From GWE2-40-63 sp050251815 (GTDB lineage Bacteria > Bacteroidota > Bacteroidia > Bacteroidales > SZUA-534): a DNA stretch of 64,000 nucleotides. The notes beneath the pieces were generated by a model that saw only the letters and a list, made by a program, of their open reading frames with translations, ran no database searches and had not been told where the DNA came from. This document shows, piece after piece, positions 27,451-37,262 of this stretch (position 1 is the first letter of the stretch; each line of letters opens with the position of its first letter). The translations under genes and the position numbers were made by a program. The stretch is from positions 48,911 to 112,910 of the forward strand of contig JBFWMB010000002.1 in the NCBI GenBank assembly GCA_050251815.1. Reading direction: 5' to 3'.

Positions 27451-27498
27451 ATTTTTTCATAATTCAAGTTAAGTAGAGCGTTTAAGTAAGTACGGAAA

Positions 27499-27525
27499 CA
27501 GCCATTGGATGCATCCCAATGGCTG
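27499..27525 (+). repeat. Hairpin between the GH2 and GH95 genes
   Basis: CAGCCATTGG and CCAATGGCTG are perfect 10-base complements around a 7-base loop. There is no T-run after it. It may act as an intercistronic stability hairpin or partial terminator that lowers expression of the downstream genes. Confidence 0.5.
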
Positions 27526-27586
27526 CACTCCGGCTTAATAATTTAAACAGGAACCATCTTTTAAAGCAATTGAAAAAATGTGAATC

Positions 27587-30001
27587 ATGAAAAATGTTCC
27601 TTTCCTATTACTTCTGGTATTAATTCCTTCTACTGTTTTTGGACAAACACCAGTACCAAATCCCGGTTCAAAGGGATATACCAGTTGGCTTCCCGCTCCC
27701 AATGCCGACCAGGCCATGCTTTTAGGTAACGGAACCATGGGGGCAATGGTATTCGGGCATCCGCATAACGAAACCATCATCCTGAATCATGCCGATTTGT
27801 ATTTGCCAACTGGCTTACCAAAGCCTCCCATCGATCAATACAGCCGCTTATCCCAAATCCGTCAATTAATTCTGGATGGTCTGGGAGAAGACGCTGCAAA
27901 AATTCCGGTTGAACAAAGCCTGATTGAAGGCTACGGTGGTCAATTATGGAGCGACCCGTACATTCCGGCTTTCGACTTGAAAATCAACACCACAACGGCC
28001 AATATATTAAACTACCAGCGGAGCCTTGATTTTGAGACCGGTGAAGCAACGGTTCGTTGGGAACAAGAGGGTAATACCTTTTTACGCCAGCACTTTATCA
28101 GCCGGGCCGACAGCCTTTTGGTAATTCGTATTTCTGCCCACGAGCCCTTCGACGCCCGATTCTTTTTTGAACGAAGACCGGTAGCCTGGAATCAGTGGGA
28201 ATTCATTAACAGCACCGTTAAAAACACACAAATTAAAGCGGTAAATGATCACTTGTTTTATGAAAGTGAATTTGTGCACCAATGGGAAGGAAATATTGCA
28301 GGGTACGTAGGAGCTGGTAAAATTATCACCCAGGAAGGCAAAATTAAATCTGAAAGCAACGCCCTGATTGCCTTGAATACAAGAGAGGTAATTTTTCTAA
28401 TCCGGATTGAAAGTTACACAACAGGGAAAACAATTCATGGGAAAAAAATAGCCCAACAATTAGATGACATCGTTGCTGATTACAACCAATTGTTAACGGC
28501 ACATAAAAAAATTCACGGCGAACTATTTAACCGCTTAAACCTCAGTCTAAATGGTGATGACTATGATAAGAATCTGGATGCAGAAGTAATGATGCAGGAG
28601 GCAAAAAACAGGTTCAGCCCTTCCTTTGTCGAGAAACAATTCTATGCTGCCCGTTACAACATTTTATGTGCAACCGGTAAAAATCCACCTAACCTGCAAG
28701 GTATTTGGGGCAGCTCCATGCAGCCTCCCTGGTCGTCCGACTATACTCATGATGGAAATTTACCAGTAGCTGTTTCGTCGTTTTTAAGCAGTAACCTGCC
28801 GGAACTTATGAAACCATTCTTTGACTATCACGATGCGCGACTTCCTTACTATCGTGACAACGCGAAAAAACTGTATGGATGTCGAGGCATTCAGGTTCCG
28901 TCGCACAGCAGCTCGCACGGATGGAATGTACACTTCGATCCCGTTTGGTGCCTCTCGTTTTGGAATGGTGGCGCAGCTTGGGCTGCCCACTTTTATTTCG
29001 ATTACTGGAGTTATACCAACGACACCATTTTTTTACTCAAACGTGCCTATCCGTTCATGAAAGAAGCGGCATTTTTTTACGAAGATTTCTTGCAGCCAGG
29101 CCCCGATGGAAAGCTTGTTTTTAACCCTTCCTATTCGCCCGAAAATAATCCAACCAACCATCCATCACAAGCAACCATTAATGCTACCATGGATGTAATG
29201 CTGGCTAAAGAACTGTTACGCAACTTGCTTCGTGTAGGAAAAATAGTTAATGAAGAAAAAACACAATTAAAAAAGTGGGAAGCCCTGCTCAGCCAGCTGC
29301 CCGATTATGCACTTGATAGCACCGGAACGCTTCGTGAATGGATATGGCCGGGCTATACAGAAAACCACAAACACCGGCATATTTCGCACCTATATGGAAT
29401 GTATGACCTTGTGGACCCCGAAATTGCGGCAAAACCGGAATTATTGAATGGTGTGAAAAAAGTCATTGAAAAACGCATGGACGTACGGCGGAATGAAAAT
29501 GGTGGAATTATGGTTTTTGGTCTGGTACAAATGGCCTGGGTTGCGGCCAACCTTGGTGATGCCAGCTTAACTGAAGAAATTATTCAGTGGCTCTCGGCAC
29601 AGTATTGGAGCAATTCTTTAGCCACGTATCATGATCCAAACGGATTATTCAATATGGATTTAAGCGGGGGTTTTCAAACAGTTATTATTCGTGCGCTGTT
29701 GTATTCCGAACCAAACTTTTTATGGGTATTACCTGCTAAGCCCGCTTCCTGGGAAACGGGATCTATTTGTGGAATAAAAGCCCGAAATCAACTCACCGTA
29801 GAAAAGCTTGAATGGGGAAAAAATGAAATTAAACTAAGTTTATACACTCCAATTGAACAAAATTTAAAACTAAAGTTACCCAACAACAGCAAAGCAGTTT
29901 TTGCTGACGGTAAAGTTTTAAAGACCGACAAACTAAATACAAACACCCGGATTAAGCTAAAACCACAAACCACAGTAGAAGTGAAAATAACACTTAACTA
30001 A
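27587..30001 (+). CDS. GH95-family enzyme, alpha-L-fucosidase or alpha-L-galactosidase
   Basis: An 804-residue periplasmic enzyme with a type I signal peptide ending at VFGQ. The N-terminal beta-sandwich begins with WLPAPNADQAMLLGNGTMGAMVFG. The (alpha/alpha)6 barrel contains NLQGIW, the general-acid motif SPEN (in NPSYSPENNP) and HRHISHLYG. In characterised GH95 fucosidases two asparagines in a DYTxNINT stretch activate the water together with an aspartate in FQIDGNFG. Here these read SDYTHDGNL and FNMDLSGGF, so one asparagine is replaced by aspartate while the base aspartate is kept. It belongs to GH95 but to a divergent branch. Fucose removal from fucogalactoxyloglucan fits the locus; alpha-L-galactose is an alternative. 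Confidence 0.78.
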   Translation: MKNVPFLLLLVLIPSTVFGQTPVPNPGSKGYTSWLPAPNADQAMLLGNGTMGAMVFGHPHNETIILNHADLYLPTGLPKPPIDQYSRLSQIRQLILDGLGEDAAKIPVEQSLIEGYGGQLWSDPYIPAFDLKINTTTANILNYQRSLDFETGEATVRWEQEGNTFLRQHFISRADSLLVIRISAHEPFDARFFFERRPVAWNQWEFINSTVKNTQIKAVNDHLFYESEFVHQWEGNIAGYVGAGKIITQEGKIKSESNALIALNTREVIFLIRIESYTTGKTIHGKKIAQQLDDIVADYNQLLTAHKKIHGELFNRLNLSLNGDDYDKNLDAEVMMQEAKNRFSPSFVEKQFYAARYNILCATGKNPPNLQGIWGSSMQPPWSSDYTHDGNLPVAVSSFLSSNLPELMKPFFDYHDARLPYYRDNAKKLYGCRGIQVPSHSSSHGWNVHFDPVWCLSFWNGGAAWAAHFYFDYWSYTNDTIFLLKRAYPFMKEAAFFYEDFLQPGPDGKLVFNPSYSPENNPTNHPSQATINATMDVMLAKELLRNLLRVGKIVNEEKTQLKKWEALLSQLPDYALDSTGTLREWIWPGYTENHKHRHISHLYGMYDLVDPEIAAKPELLNGVKKVIEKRMDVRRNENGGIMVFGLVQMAWVAANLGDASLTEEIIQWLSAQYWSNSLATYHDPNGLFNMDLSGGFQTVIIRALLYSEPNFLWVLPAKPASWETGSICGIKARNQLTVEKLEWGKNEIKLSLYTPIEQNLKLKLPNNSKAVFADGKVLKTDKLNTNTRIKLKPQTTVEVKITLN

Positions 30002-30020
30002 GATAAAACCCCGTTGGAAA

Positions 30021-31970
30021 ATGAAAAATTTAAATCGGTTAACTGTTTTAATGTCTATGACATGGCTTGCCTTTTCATTTACCGCATGTCAAAAGAATCA
30101 AACCATGGAACTTAAAAGTCCGGACAAAAAGCTTACCCTTGTTGTTTCGCTTTCTGATTCCGGGCAATTGTTTTTTCAGGTGGAGTATCAGCAAAAACAA
30201 GTATTAAAACCATCGTTGCTGGGACTTGAACGCCACGATGCCGATTTTTCAAAAAATTTAAATTGGTTAGGTGTTTCTGAACCCCGTCTTATCAACGATT
30301 CCTATACGCTTCGGGTTCATAAAAAAGAAGAATACACCTATACTGCGGTTGAACAAAGCATTCTGGTAGAAAATAACAGAAAAGAGCCCATGGAGGTTGT
30401 TTTCAGGGTTTCTGACCACGGGGTGGCTTTTCAATATCATTTTCCAAATACCGATTCTATCCTGAAAATTATTACCCGTGAGCATACTAATTTTACCTTT
30501 GACAAAAATGCCCGCTCGTGGCTGCAACCCATGGCAAAAGCCAAAACCGGTTGGGGCGAATGCAATCCCTCGTACGAGGAACATTACTTGTACAACCAGC
30601 CGGTGGGTTTGCCATCGCCCATGGCCGGATGGGTTTTTCCCGCCCTCTTTAAAACAGGAGATACCTGGGTACTTATTTCGGAAACGGCTGTTGACAGAAC
30701 CTATTGTGCGTCCCACTTAACCACCGAATCTTCCGATGGCGCATATAAAATTGCCTTTCCTGATCCCAAAGAAGTAATTTTTACAGGCGAACTTAAACCA
30801 CAGTCCACCCTGCCCTGGAAATCTCCCTGGCGAATTATCGCGGTGGGTTCGCTGGCAAATATTACTGAATCGACACTTGGAACCGATTTAGCCAAACCAG
30901 CTGCAAACATCGACTACTCATGGGTAAAACCCGGACGAGCCTCTTGGAGCTGGGTTCTGCTTAAAGACAATAAAACCATATATTCTGTACAAAAAGAATT
31001 CATTGATTATGCCGCCGATATGGGTTGGGAATATTGCCTGGTAGATGCAGGTTGGGATGTGCAAATTGGTTATCCCAAAATTCAGGAACTGACCGATTAC
31101 GCCCGATTAAAAAACGTTCAACTTCTTTTGTGGTATAATTCAGCAGGCAATTGGAATTCAACTCCTCAAACCCCCAAAAACAAATTGCTTACAAGAGCTG
31201 AGCGCATCAAGGAATTTACCCGGATTAAGAATATAGGAATAGCCGGCGTAAAAGTCGATTTTTTTGGAGGCGATGGACAATCGGTAATAAATTACTATAT
31301 TGATATTCTGGAAGATGCTGCCAGTGTTGGCCTTATGGTCAATTTTCATGGATGTACCCTGCCCCGGGGATGGCACCGAACCTATCCGAACTTGTTAACC
31401 ATGGAAGCTATTCGGGGAATGGAGTTTGCAACCTTTACTCAGAATGATGCCAATCAGATACCCGCTCATTGTGCAACGATACCATTCACACGGAATGTTT
31501 TCGACCCCATGGATTTTACTCCTACATGTTTTGGTGAAGTTGACAATATAAACCGGGTTACTACCAATGGTTTTGAATTGGCGTTAGCTGTATTGTTTCA
31601 GTCGGGCATTCAGCATTACGCTGAAATTCCCAAAGTAATGAATTCCGTACCGGCTTATGTTAAAGAGACCATGAGAAACATTCCTGTGGTATGGGACGAA
31701 ACACGTTTTATTGAAGGGTTTCCAGGCGAATACGTTATTATGGCCCGACGTACTGGTCGAACCTGGTATATTGCGGGTATTAACGGTCAGGATTCCACTA
31801 AAACACTGAATCTTAATTTGGCATTTACCAAAGCCAACAAAGCTCAACTGATTAACGATGGCGCAAACAATCGGGAACTTATTTTCTCTTCAATACATGA
31901 TTTCAGTGAAGGCTCCATCAAAATTAACTTGAATGCCCATGGAGGTTTTTTAATTAAAACAACCCATTAA
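30021..31970 (+). CDS. GH97 retaining-type alpha-glycosidase, probable alpha-galactosidase, lipoprotein
   Basis: A 649-residue lipoprotein (FTAC, C23). It has an N-terminal beta-sandwich to about 290, a catalytic barrel starting with YSWVKPGRASWSW (about 299-311), and a C-terminal beta domain. GH97 has inverting (SusB-like) and retaining (BT1871-like) members. The retaining ones carry an aspartate nucleophile that the inverting ones lack, and D413 in GVKVDFFGGDGQ sits at that place; E462 and E468 (MEAIRGMEF) are nearby acid/base candidates. Retention points to alpha-galactosidase activity rather than SusB-type alpha-glucosidase. Alpha-galactose is not a standard xyloglucan side chain, so its substrate in this locus is unclear. 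Confidence 0.8.
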   Translation: MKNLNRLTVLMSMTWLAFSFTACQKNQTMELKSPDKKLTLVVSLSDSGQLFFQVEYQQKQVLKPSLLGLERHDADFSKNLNWLGVSEPRLINDSYTLRVHKKEEYTYTAVEQSILVENNRKEPMEVVFRVSDHGVAFQYHFPNTDSILKIITREHTNFTFDKNARSWLQPMAKAKTGWGECNPSYEEHYLYNQPVGLPSPMAGWVFPALFKTGDTWVLISETAVDRTYCASHLTTESSDGAYKIAFPDPKEVIFTGELKPQSTLPWKSPWRIIAVGSLANITESTLGTDLAKPAANIDYSWVKPGRASWSWVLLKDNKTIYSVQKEFIDYAADMGWEYCLVDAGWDVQIGYPKIQELTDYARLKNVQLLLWYNSAGNWNSTPQTPKNKLLTRAERIKEFTRIKNIGIAGVKVDFFGGDGQSVINYYIDILEDAASVGLMVNFHGCTLPRGWHRTYPNLLTMEAIRGMEFATFTQNDANQIPAHCATIPFTRNVFDPMDFTPTCFGEVDNINRVTTNGFELALAVLFQSGIQHYAEIPKVMNSVPAYVKETMRNIPVVWDETRFIEGFPGEYVIMARRTGRTWYIAGINGQDSTKTLNLNLAFTKANKAQLINDGANNRELIFSSIHDFSEGSIKINLNAHGGFLIKTTH

Positions 31971-32059
31971 TTGAGAGCAGTTGTTTGTTATAATGATTTC
32001 ACAGAAAACCGAATAACTATTTCGGTATCCACAGCTTTAAAAATGCCAAAACTAATGGT

Positions 32060-33706
32060 ATGAAAAAAAAACGTATCCTTTATTTGTTCACTGTTGGATT
32101 TATTGCCTCATGCAACAGCATAAACCCCGCTGCTGAAAATTCGATAAGGATTAATTCCTTGGGATATACACCCGATGGTATTAAAAAGGCAACCCTATTC
32201 GATTCTTCTGACCAATTTAAAGTGTTTGATGCTCAAACCCACAAAATGGTATTTAAAGGAACGGCCACGGGCCCATACTACCAAAAAGATGTAGAGCAAC
32301 AGGCTCTTATTGCCGATTTTTCTAAATTAACCCGGGCTGGAAATTACTATCTTAAAAGTAAAAATGGAGCTTGTTCTCAACAATTTACCATTGGAGAACA
32401 GGTTTATGATTCGGCTTATTATACTGCTATGCGCGGATTCTACCTTTGGCGTTGCGGAACCGGGGTATTCGGGGTTCACCGGAACGATACTTTTACACAG
32501 AACGCATGTCACCTTACCGACGGCTGGTTGAATTATACCGAATTTGGACACAACCACAAAGACGGCACCGGTGGTTGGCACGATGCCGGCGATTATGGTA
32601 AATACACCGTAAATTCAGGAATTACCCTGGGCTTGCTGTTTTTTGCCTGGAATAATTTTGAATCAAAACTCAAACCTCGTTCTCTTGATATTCCCAATAC
32701 CGCCCAGGAATATCCCGATTTTCTGAAAGAATTAAAATGGGAAGCCGACTGGCTGCTAAAAATGGAATATCCTGACTTTTCCGGACGTATTTCTCATAAA
32801 TTATCCCGCCTAAATTTTTCAGCCTTTATTATGCCCGATCAGGATGTGGAAAAACGTTATTTTTCATCCTGGGGAACCACAGCAACAGCTCATTTTGCGG
32901 CGGTTATGGCACAAGCCGCCCGCTATTTTAAACCCTACGATCCGGATTATGCACAAACCTGTCTCAATGCTGCCCTAAGGGCCTACAAATGTCTAAAACA
33001 TTATCCTGACTACATAAAATGGCAACAAGATGAATTCAGCACCGGAGGATACCAAACACCCGACACCGCTGCCCGCATCTGGGCTTCTGCCGAACTATGG
33101 GAGACAACGGGTGAAGAACAATATTTATCGGATTTTGAAAATCAGATTTCGAAAATTGGTTTAAACGTTGATATGAACTGGGACTGGCAAAATGTAAAAA
33201 ACTTGGGCGTTTATACCTATTTGTTATCAGCAAAAGAGGGAAAATCCCCGATCATCTACCAGGGTCTGAGTCAATCGCTGACTAACACAGCTGATTCTGT
33301 TGCTTGGTGGTCTGACCACGACATTTACGGCCGTCCTTTCGACAAATATTACTGGGGATGTAACGGAACTGTTGCTCGTTTGGCAAGCAACTTGTATGTA
33401 GCTTATGCAATTAGCAGAAATCAAAAATATAAACAAGTCAACGACAATATTATTGCACATCTTTTCGGCCGAAATTTTTATGGCCGTTCTTTTGTTACGG
33501 GTCTTGGTTTCAATCCGCCCATGTACCCACACGACAGGCGTTCGGGAGCCGATAGTGTTCTTGTGCCCTGGCCAGGATATCTGGTTGGCGGAGGCCATTC
33601 TGCAACCGATTGGATTGATGAAGAAACAAGTTATTCTCACAACGAGATAGCCATTAACTGGCAGGCTTCGTTGGTTTTTGCTCTGGCCTTTACCCTGCCC
33701 CACTGA
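32060..33706 (+). CDS. GH9 endo-glucanase, lipoprotein
   Basis: A 548-residue inverting glycanase. Lipobox IASC (C18). An N-terminal Ig-like CelD_N domain (about 27-110, starting SIRINSLGYTPDGIKKA) precedes the (alpha/alpha)6 barrel. The catalytic base is one of D175/D178 in GGWHDAGDYGKY, and the acid is E529 in YSHNEIAINW close to the C-terminus, as in all GH9. A GH9 accompanies the GH5 in the B. ovatus xyloglucan locus, where it is a second endo-enzyme. It starts 89 bases after the GH97 stop and 33 bases before the second GH31. Confidence 0.88.
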   Translation: MKKKRILYLFTVGFIASCNSINPAAENSIRINSLGYTPDGIKKATLFDSSDQFKVFDAQTHKMVFKGTATGPYYQKDVEQQALIADFSKLTRAGNYYLKSKNGACSQQFTIGEQVYDSAYYTAMRGFYLWRCGTGVFGVHRNDTFTQNACHLTDGWLNYTEFGHNHKDGTGGWHDAGDYGKYTVNSGITLGLLFFAWNNFESKLKPRSLDIPNTAQEYPDFLKELKWEADWLLKMEYPDFSGRISHKLSRLNFSAFIMPDQDVEKRYFSSWGTTATAHFAAVMAQAARYFKPYDPDYAQTCLNAALRAYKCLKHYPDYIKWQQDEFSTGGYQTPDTAARIWASAELWETTGEEQYLSDFENQISKIGLNVDMNWDWQNVKNLGVYTYLLSAKEGKSPIIYQGLSQSLTNTADSVAWWSDHDIYGRPFDKYYWGCNGTVARLASNLYVAYAISRNQKYKQVNDNIIAHLFGRNFYGRSFVTGLGFNPPMYPHDRRSGADSVLVPWPGYLVGGGHSATDWIDEETSYSHNEIAINWQASLVFALAFTLPH

Positions 33707-33739
33707 TGTGGTTATTCATTAACATTTAATACCAAAATT

Positions 33740-36556
33740 ATGAAAATAAGACCTCCCCATTTTTTTCTTTTATTGTCGGCTTTCCTTTTGAACGCCTGCG
33801 ATTCAGGCAAAACTCAGGTTACACCCATTCCAAACGGGCTAACTATTAGTGCCAAAAACAACACGGTAAGCATTCAGTTTTACAATCCCAAAACCGTGCG
33901 TGTGCTTAAATGGACCACCGGAGGAACCCCTGATAAATTAAGTCTGGCCGTTATTGCCAAACCACAAAAGAATTTGAATGTTGTGATGCGTGAAAACGAA
34001 TCGTCGGTTACGCTGAGTTCCGATTCATTGAGTGTTGTAGTAAATAAAAAGACCCAGGCCCTATCTTATACAAATTCAAAAGGCGAATCAATACTTTCGG
34101 AACTGGGTCAGCCCCTGTTTAATCCCGTTGTATTCGATGGAGATTCAGGATTTGCCGTTCAACAGCAGTTTAAACTTACTCCCGATGAAGGAATTTACGG
34201 CCTGGGACAGCATCAGCAAGGTTATTTTAATTACCGGGGTAAGCAAGTTAAACTGGTACAATCGAACACCGATGCCGTGAATCCCTTTCTGGTTTCAACA
34301 AAAAACTATGGGATTCTTTGGGATAATTATTCCATGACCATTTTTAAAGACAACGAAGACGGGGCCTCTTTTTGGTCAGATATGGGCAGCAACATCGATT
34401 ACTTTTTTTTGTGGGGACAAAGCATGGACGAAGTAATAGGTGGGTACCGAACCCTTACCGGAAAAGCACCGATGTACGGTAAATGGGCTTATGGTTACTG
34501 GCAAAGTAAAGAACATTACGATACGCAGTATGAATTGATGGAAGTAGCCAAAAAATACCGTAAACTAAAAATCCCCATCGACAATATGATTCAGGACTGG
34601 GATTACTGGAATGGAGCTGAGAACTGGAGTGGAATGTTTTTTGACAAAACCCTTTTTCCTAATCCTAAAGCCATGTGCGACGAACTACATCGAATGAATT
34701 ATCATCTGATTATATCCATTTGGCCGGCGTTCGGGCCTAATACACCTATATACGCCGACATGGAGGCTAACAATTTCCTTTATAAACCCGTTGGATGGGC
34801 AGGTTTTAAGTATTACGATGCGTTTAATCCTGAGGCAAATCGTTTGTATTGGAACTACCTGCGCGGTGGATTATATTCAAAAGGCTTGGATGGTTGGTGG
34901 ATAGATTCTACCGAACCCGATGTAATAAACGCCTTAAGTAAAGAGGCTACCGAATACGAGATGAAACGCATCGGTAGCAACTACCTGGGCTCCTGGGCAC
35001 GCTACCTGAACGCTTTTTCGTTGGTCATGACCAACGATATGCATCGCTATTGGCGTGAAGAAACATCCGATCGCAGGGCCTACATCCTAACCCGGTCAAC
35101 ATTTGCCGGTCAACAACGCAATGCGGCTACTACCTGGAGTGGAGATATTGGAGCCAGCTGGAGCGTGTACCGAAATCAGATATCAGCCGGGCTTAACCAC
35201 AGCATGTCGGGGATTCCCTATTGGACTTTTGATATCGGTGCTTTTGTGTTGGGGGCGTATGAAGGTGTTTTCTGTTATGGTGGTAAAGATCCCGCATATC
35301 AGGAATTATATAACCGCATGTTCCAACTGGGTGTGTTTACGCCAATTTTTCGTTCGCATGGTTCTGAAACCCCTCGCGAGATATGGGAAATGGGAGAGTT
35401 TACCGAATCGCTTATTAAGTTCGATAAGCTTCGTTATCGCTTGATGCCTTACATTTATTCCCTGGCCTGGAAAATTACCAACGACGATTACACCCTGATG
35501 CGAGGTTTGCCTATGGATTTTCCAAACGATAAAGTAACGTATACTATCGACGACCAGTTTATGTTTGGCCCTTTTATTATGGTTGCCCCGGTAACCGACT
35601 ACATGTATTACACTCCCCCACAACCCAGCGTGGTTGTTGATCCCAAATATTTCACCACAGCAACAAATCAGCCAGGATTAAAAGCCCGGTATTATAAAAC
35701 AACTGATTTTAAGGAGTGCAGTCGCGAAACAGTGGATGCTGAAATTAATTTAAACTGGTATGGTGGGCGCCCTCAATATGTAACCGATTCTATGTATTCA
35801 ATCCGGTGGGAAGGAAAACTTACACCCAACGAAACCGGCAATCATCAGTTTCATCTGAAAAGCTTTGATAAAAAAAGAATTATTTTGAATGGAGATACCC
35901 TTAAAGTGGTTTATCAGAGTACCGAGCAATACCTTGAGCCCATTGCGTTGAAAGCGGGTAAGAGTTACGATTTTGTTTACGAAACCCAAAACAACGCTAC
36001 AGGAGCTTCGCGCACTATTTTAAATTGGAAAACCCCATCCATATTTGCTAAAGAAGATGAAAAAGCGGAACGTGATAAAACCCGGGATGTTTATTTGCCG
36101 GACAATACCTTGTGGTACGACTTCTGGACGGGAAAAACCTACCCTGGAGGACAATGCGTGACTTTTGATGCGCCTAAAGATAAAATTCCGTTGTTGGTTC
36201 CTGCAGGGAGCATAATTCCCATGGGACCCTTTATTGAATTTGCTACAGAAAAACCAGCCGATCCACTTGAAATTAGAATCTATCCAGGAAAGAATGGTAA
36301 ATTTACCTTGTACGAAGATGAAAACGACAATTACAATTATGAGAAAGGCATTTATGCTACCATCGGTTTTATATGGAACGATACCAAACGTGAACTAACC
36401 CTAACAAAATGCAAAGGCGAGTTTCCGGGGATGTTGAAAGAAAGAACCTTTAGTGTTATTTTAGTAAGCGAAGGTTTGGGAACAGGCTTGTCTGTTTCAT
36501 CATTCAGCCACAAAAACATCCGCTATACGGGAGATGAAACAACGATAACTTTTTAA
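33740..36556 (+). CDS. Second GH31 enzyme with PA14 domain after the catalytic barrel
   Basis: A 938-residue lipoprotein (LLNAC, C20). The catalytic barrel has nucleophile D389 (WWIDSTEPD) and acid/base D469 (TTWSGDIGASW). Its N-terminal region YGLGQHQQGYFNYRG resembles the first GH31 of this operon. The PA14 module, however, lies at about 640-770 (from GLKARYYKTTDFKE to SRTILNWK), between the proximal and distal C-terminal beta domains, instead of in the N-terminal sandwich. It is probably another alpha-xylosidase, perhaps for different chain lengths or substitution patterns, but alpha-glucosidase cannot be ruled out. It is the last gene of the enzyme series. Confidence 0.85.
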   Translation: MKIRPPHFFLLLSAFLLNACDSGKTQVTPIPNGLTISAKNNTVSIQFYNPKTVRVLKWTTGGTPDKLSLAVIAKPQKNLNVVMRENESSVTLSSDSLSVVVNKKTQALSYTNSKGESILSELGQPLFNPVVFDGDSGFAVQQQFKLTPDEGIYGLGQHQQGYFNYRGKQVKLVQSNTDAVNPFLVSTKNYGILWDNYSMTIFKDNEDGASFWSDMGSNIDYFFLWGQSMDEVIGGYRTLTGKAPMYGKWAYGYWQSKEHYDTQYELMEVAKKYRKLKIPIDNMIQDWDYWNGAENWSGMFFDKTLFPNPKAMCDELHRMNYHLIISIWPAFGPNTPIYADMEANNFLYKPVGWAGFKYYDAFNPEANRLYWNYLRGGLYSKGLDGWWIDSTEPDVINALSKEATEYEMKRIGSNYLGSWARYLNAFSLVMTNDMHRYWREETSDRRAYILTRSTFAGQQRNAATTWSGDIGASWSVYRNQISAGLNHSMSGIPYWTFDIGAFVLGAYEGVFCYGGKDPAYQELYNRMFQLGVFTPIFRSHGSETPREIWEMGEFTESLIKFDKLRYRLMPYIYSLAWKITNDDYTLMRGLPMDFPNDKVTYTIDDQFMFGPFIMVAPVTDYMYYTPPQPSVVVDPKYFTTATNQPGLKARYYKTTDFKECSRETVDAEINLNWYGGRPQYVTDSMYSIRWEGKLTPNETGNHQFHLKSFDKKRIILNGDTLKVVYQSTEQYLEPIALKAGKSYDFVYETQNNATGASRTILNWKTPSIFAKEDEKAERDKTRDVYLPDNTLWYDFWTGKTYPGGQCVTFDAPKDKIPLLVPAGSIIPMGPFIEFATEKPADPLEIRIYPGKNGKFTLYEDENDNYNYEKGIYATIGFIWNDTKRELTLTKCKGEFPGMLKERTFSVILVSEGLGTGLSVSSFSHKNIRYTGDETTITF

Positions 36557-36599
36557 ATGGAAGCCAAAAAGAAGGATGGCTTTGTGCACATCCTTCTTT

Positions 36600-36902
36600 T
36601 TATTTTGAAAACGATCGTTTTAAATCCACAATAAGGCATGAAGATACGTGTTGGAGTTGTTCCCGATTCCGTTGCCATAACATAAATCCCAACCGCTGCC
36701 CGATAAAAAAAGCACTAACCAAAATCACATAAGTATACCATGCAAACCCAATGTCACCGGCAAATCTTAAAAAAATTATCAGAGGAACCGGTAAATGAAT
36801 GGCTAGAATCCATTGAAAAGAAAATTTTTTAACGTTGGCTCGCCAATAACCAAAAGGAACATTAATAACCAGAACGATAAGAGCAACTAAAATCAATTTC
36901 AT
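36600..36902 (-). CDS. Small integral membrane protein, unknown function
   Basis: A protein of 100 residues from the ATG at 36902 (MKLILVALIVLVINVPFGYW). An upstream ATG at 36923 falls inside the -7 promoter element and was rejected. Three hydrophobic segments are visible: about 2-19, 31-46 and 54-74; the C-terminus is basic and soluble (GFMLWQRNREQLQHV). I do not recognise the family. It is transcribed toward the GH31 gene and stops 43 bases from its end. Confidence 0.65.
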   Translation of the reverse strand: MKLILVALIVLVINVPFGYWRANVKKFSFQWILAIHLPVPLIIFLRFAGDIGFAWYTYVILVSAFFIGQRLGFMLWQRNREQLQHVSSCLIVDLKRSFSK

Positions 36903-36920
36903 AACAATTATATATTGGTG

Positions 36921-36928
36921 CAAAACTA
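36921..36928 (-). promoter_or_regulatory. -7 element for the small membrane protein
   Basis: Read on the minus strand, TAGTTTTG matches TAnnTTTG and lies 19 bases before the ATG at 36902. It fixes the start choice, since a start at 36923 would be within the promoter. Confidence 0.5.
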
Positions 36929-37262
36929 CAATTAAAAAAGTTTAGTTGCCCCAGCATCTTAAAAAATCGGTGAAAAATCGGCGAAAAAAGGAATTAAAAT
37001 TGTGGCGTTTTAACAGACCATCCAACTCACCTGTTGCATTATATTCAAATTAGCCCATAAGGATTCACCGCAAGGGCAGGCAGATTAAGTGCTTTTATGA
37101 CACTTTTTTAACCTAAAGCAACCTTATCTTTCTTCGATTCATCAAGCTAGGTATCAATTTTATAGCTATATTTATAATTTTTTTAAAGTTTCTTTCGTTT
37201 CAATAATTGTAACTTCTCTTATGGAGAAGCGTCTATTGTCCATAACTTCAACCTTAAAACCA
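36929..37262. other. Intergenic region before the ABC exporter operon
   Basis: These AT-rich 330 bases hold the divergent starts of the small membrane protein and the ATPase gene. A short direct repeat (AAAAATCGGTGAAAAATCGGCG, near 36962-36985) is present. I see no gene or strong hairpin, and no perfect -7 element for the ATPase. Confidence 0.4.

Noticed and set aside
36924..37262. Search for tRNA or small RNA genes in this and the other intergenic gaps
   Set aside because: No cloverleaf-like sequence with a T-loop motif was seen in any gap. Small RNAs cannot be excluded by eye.
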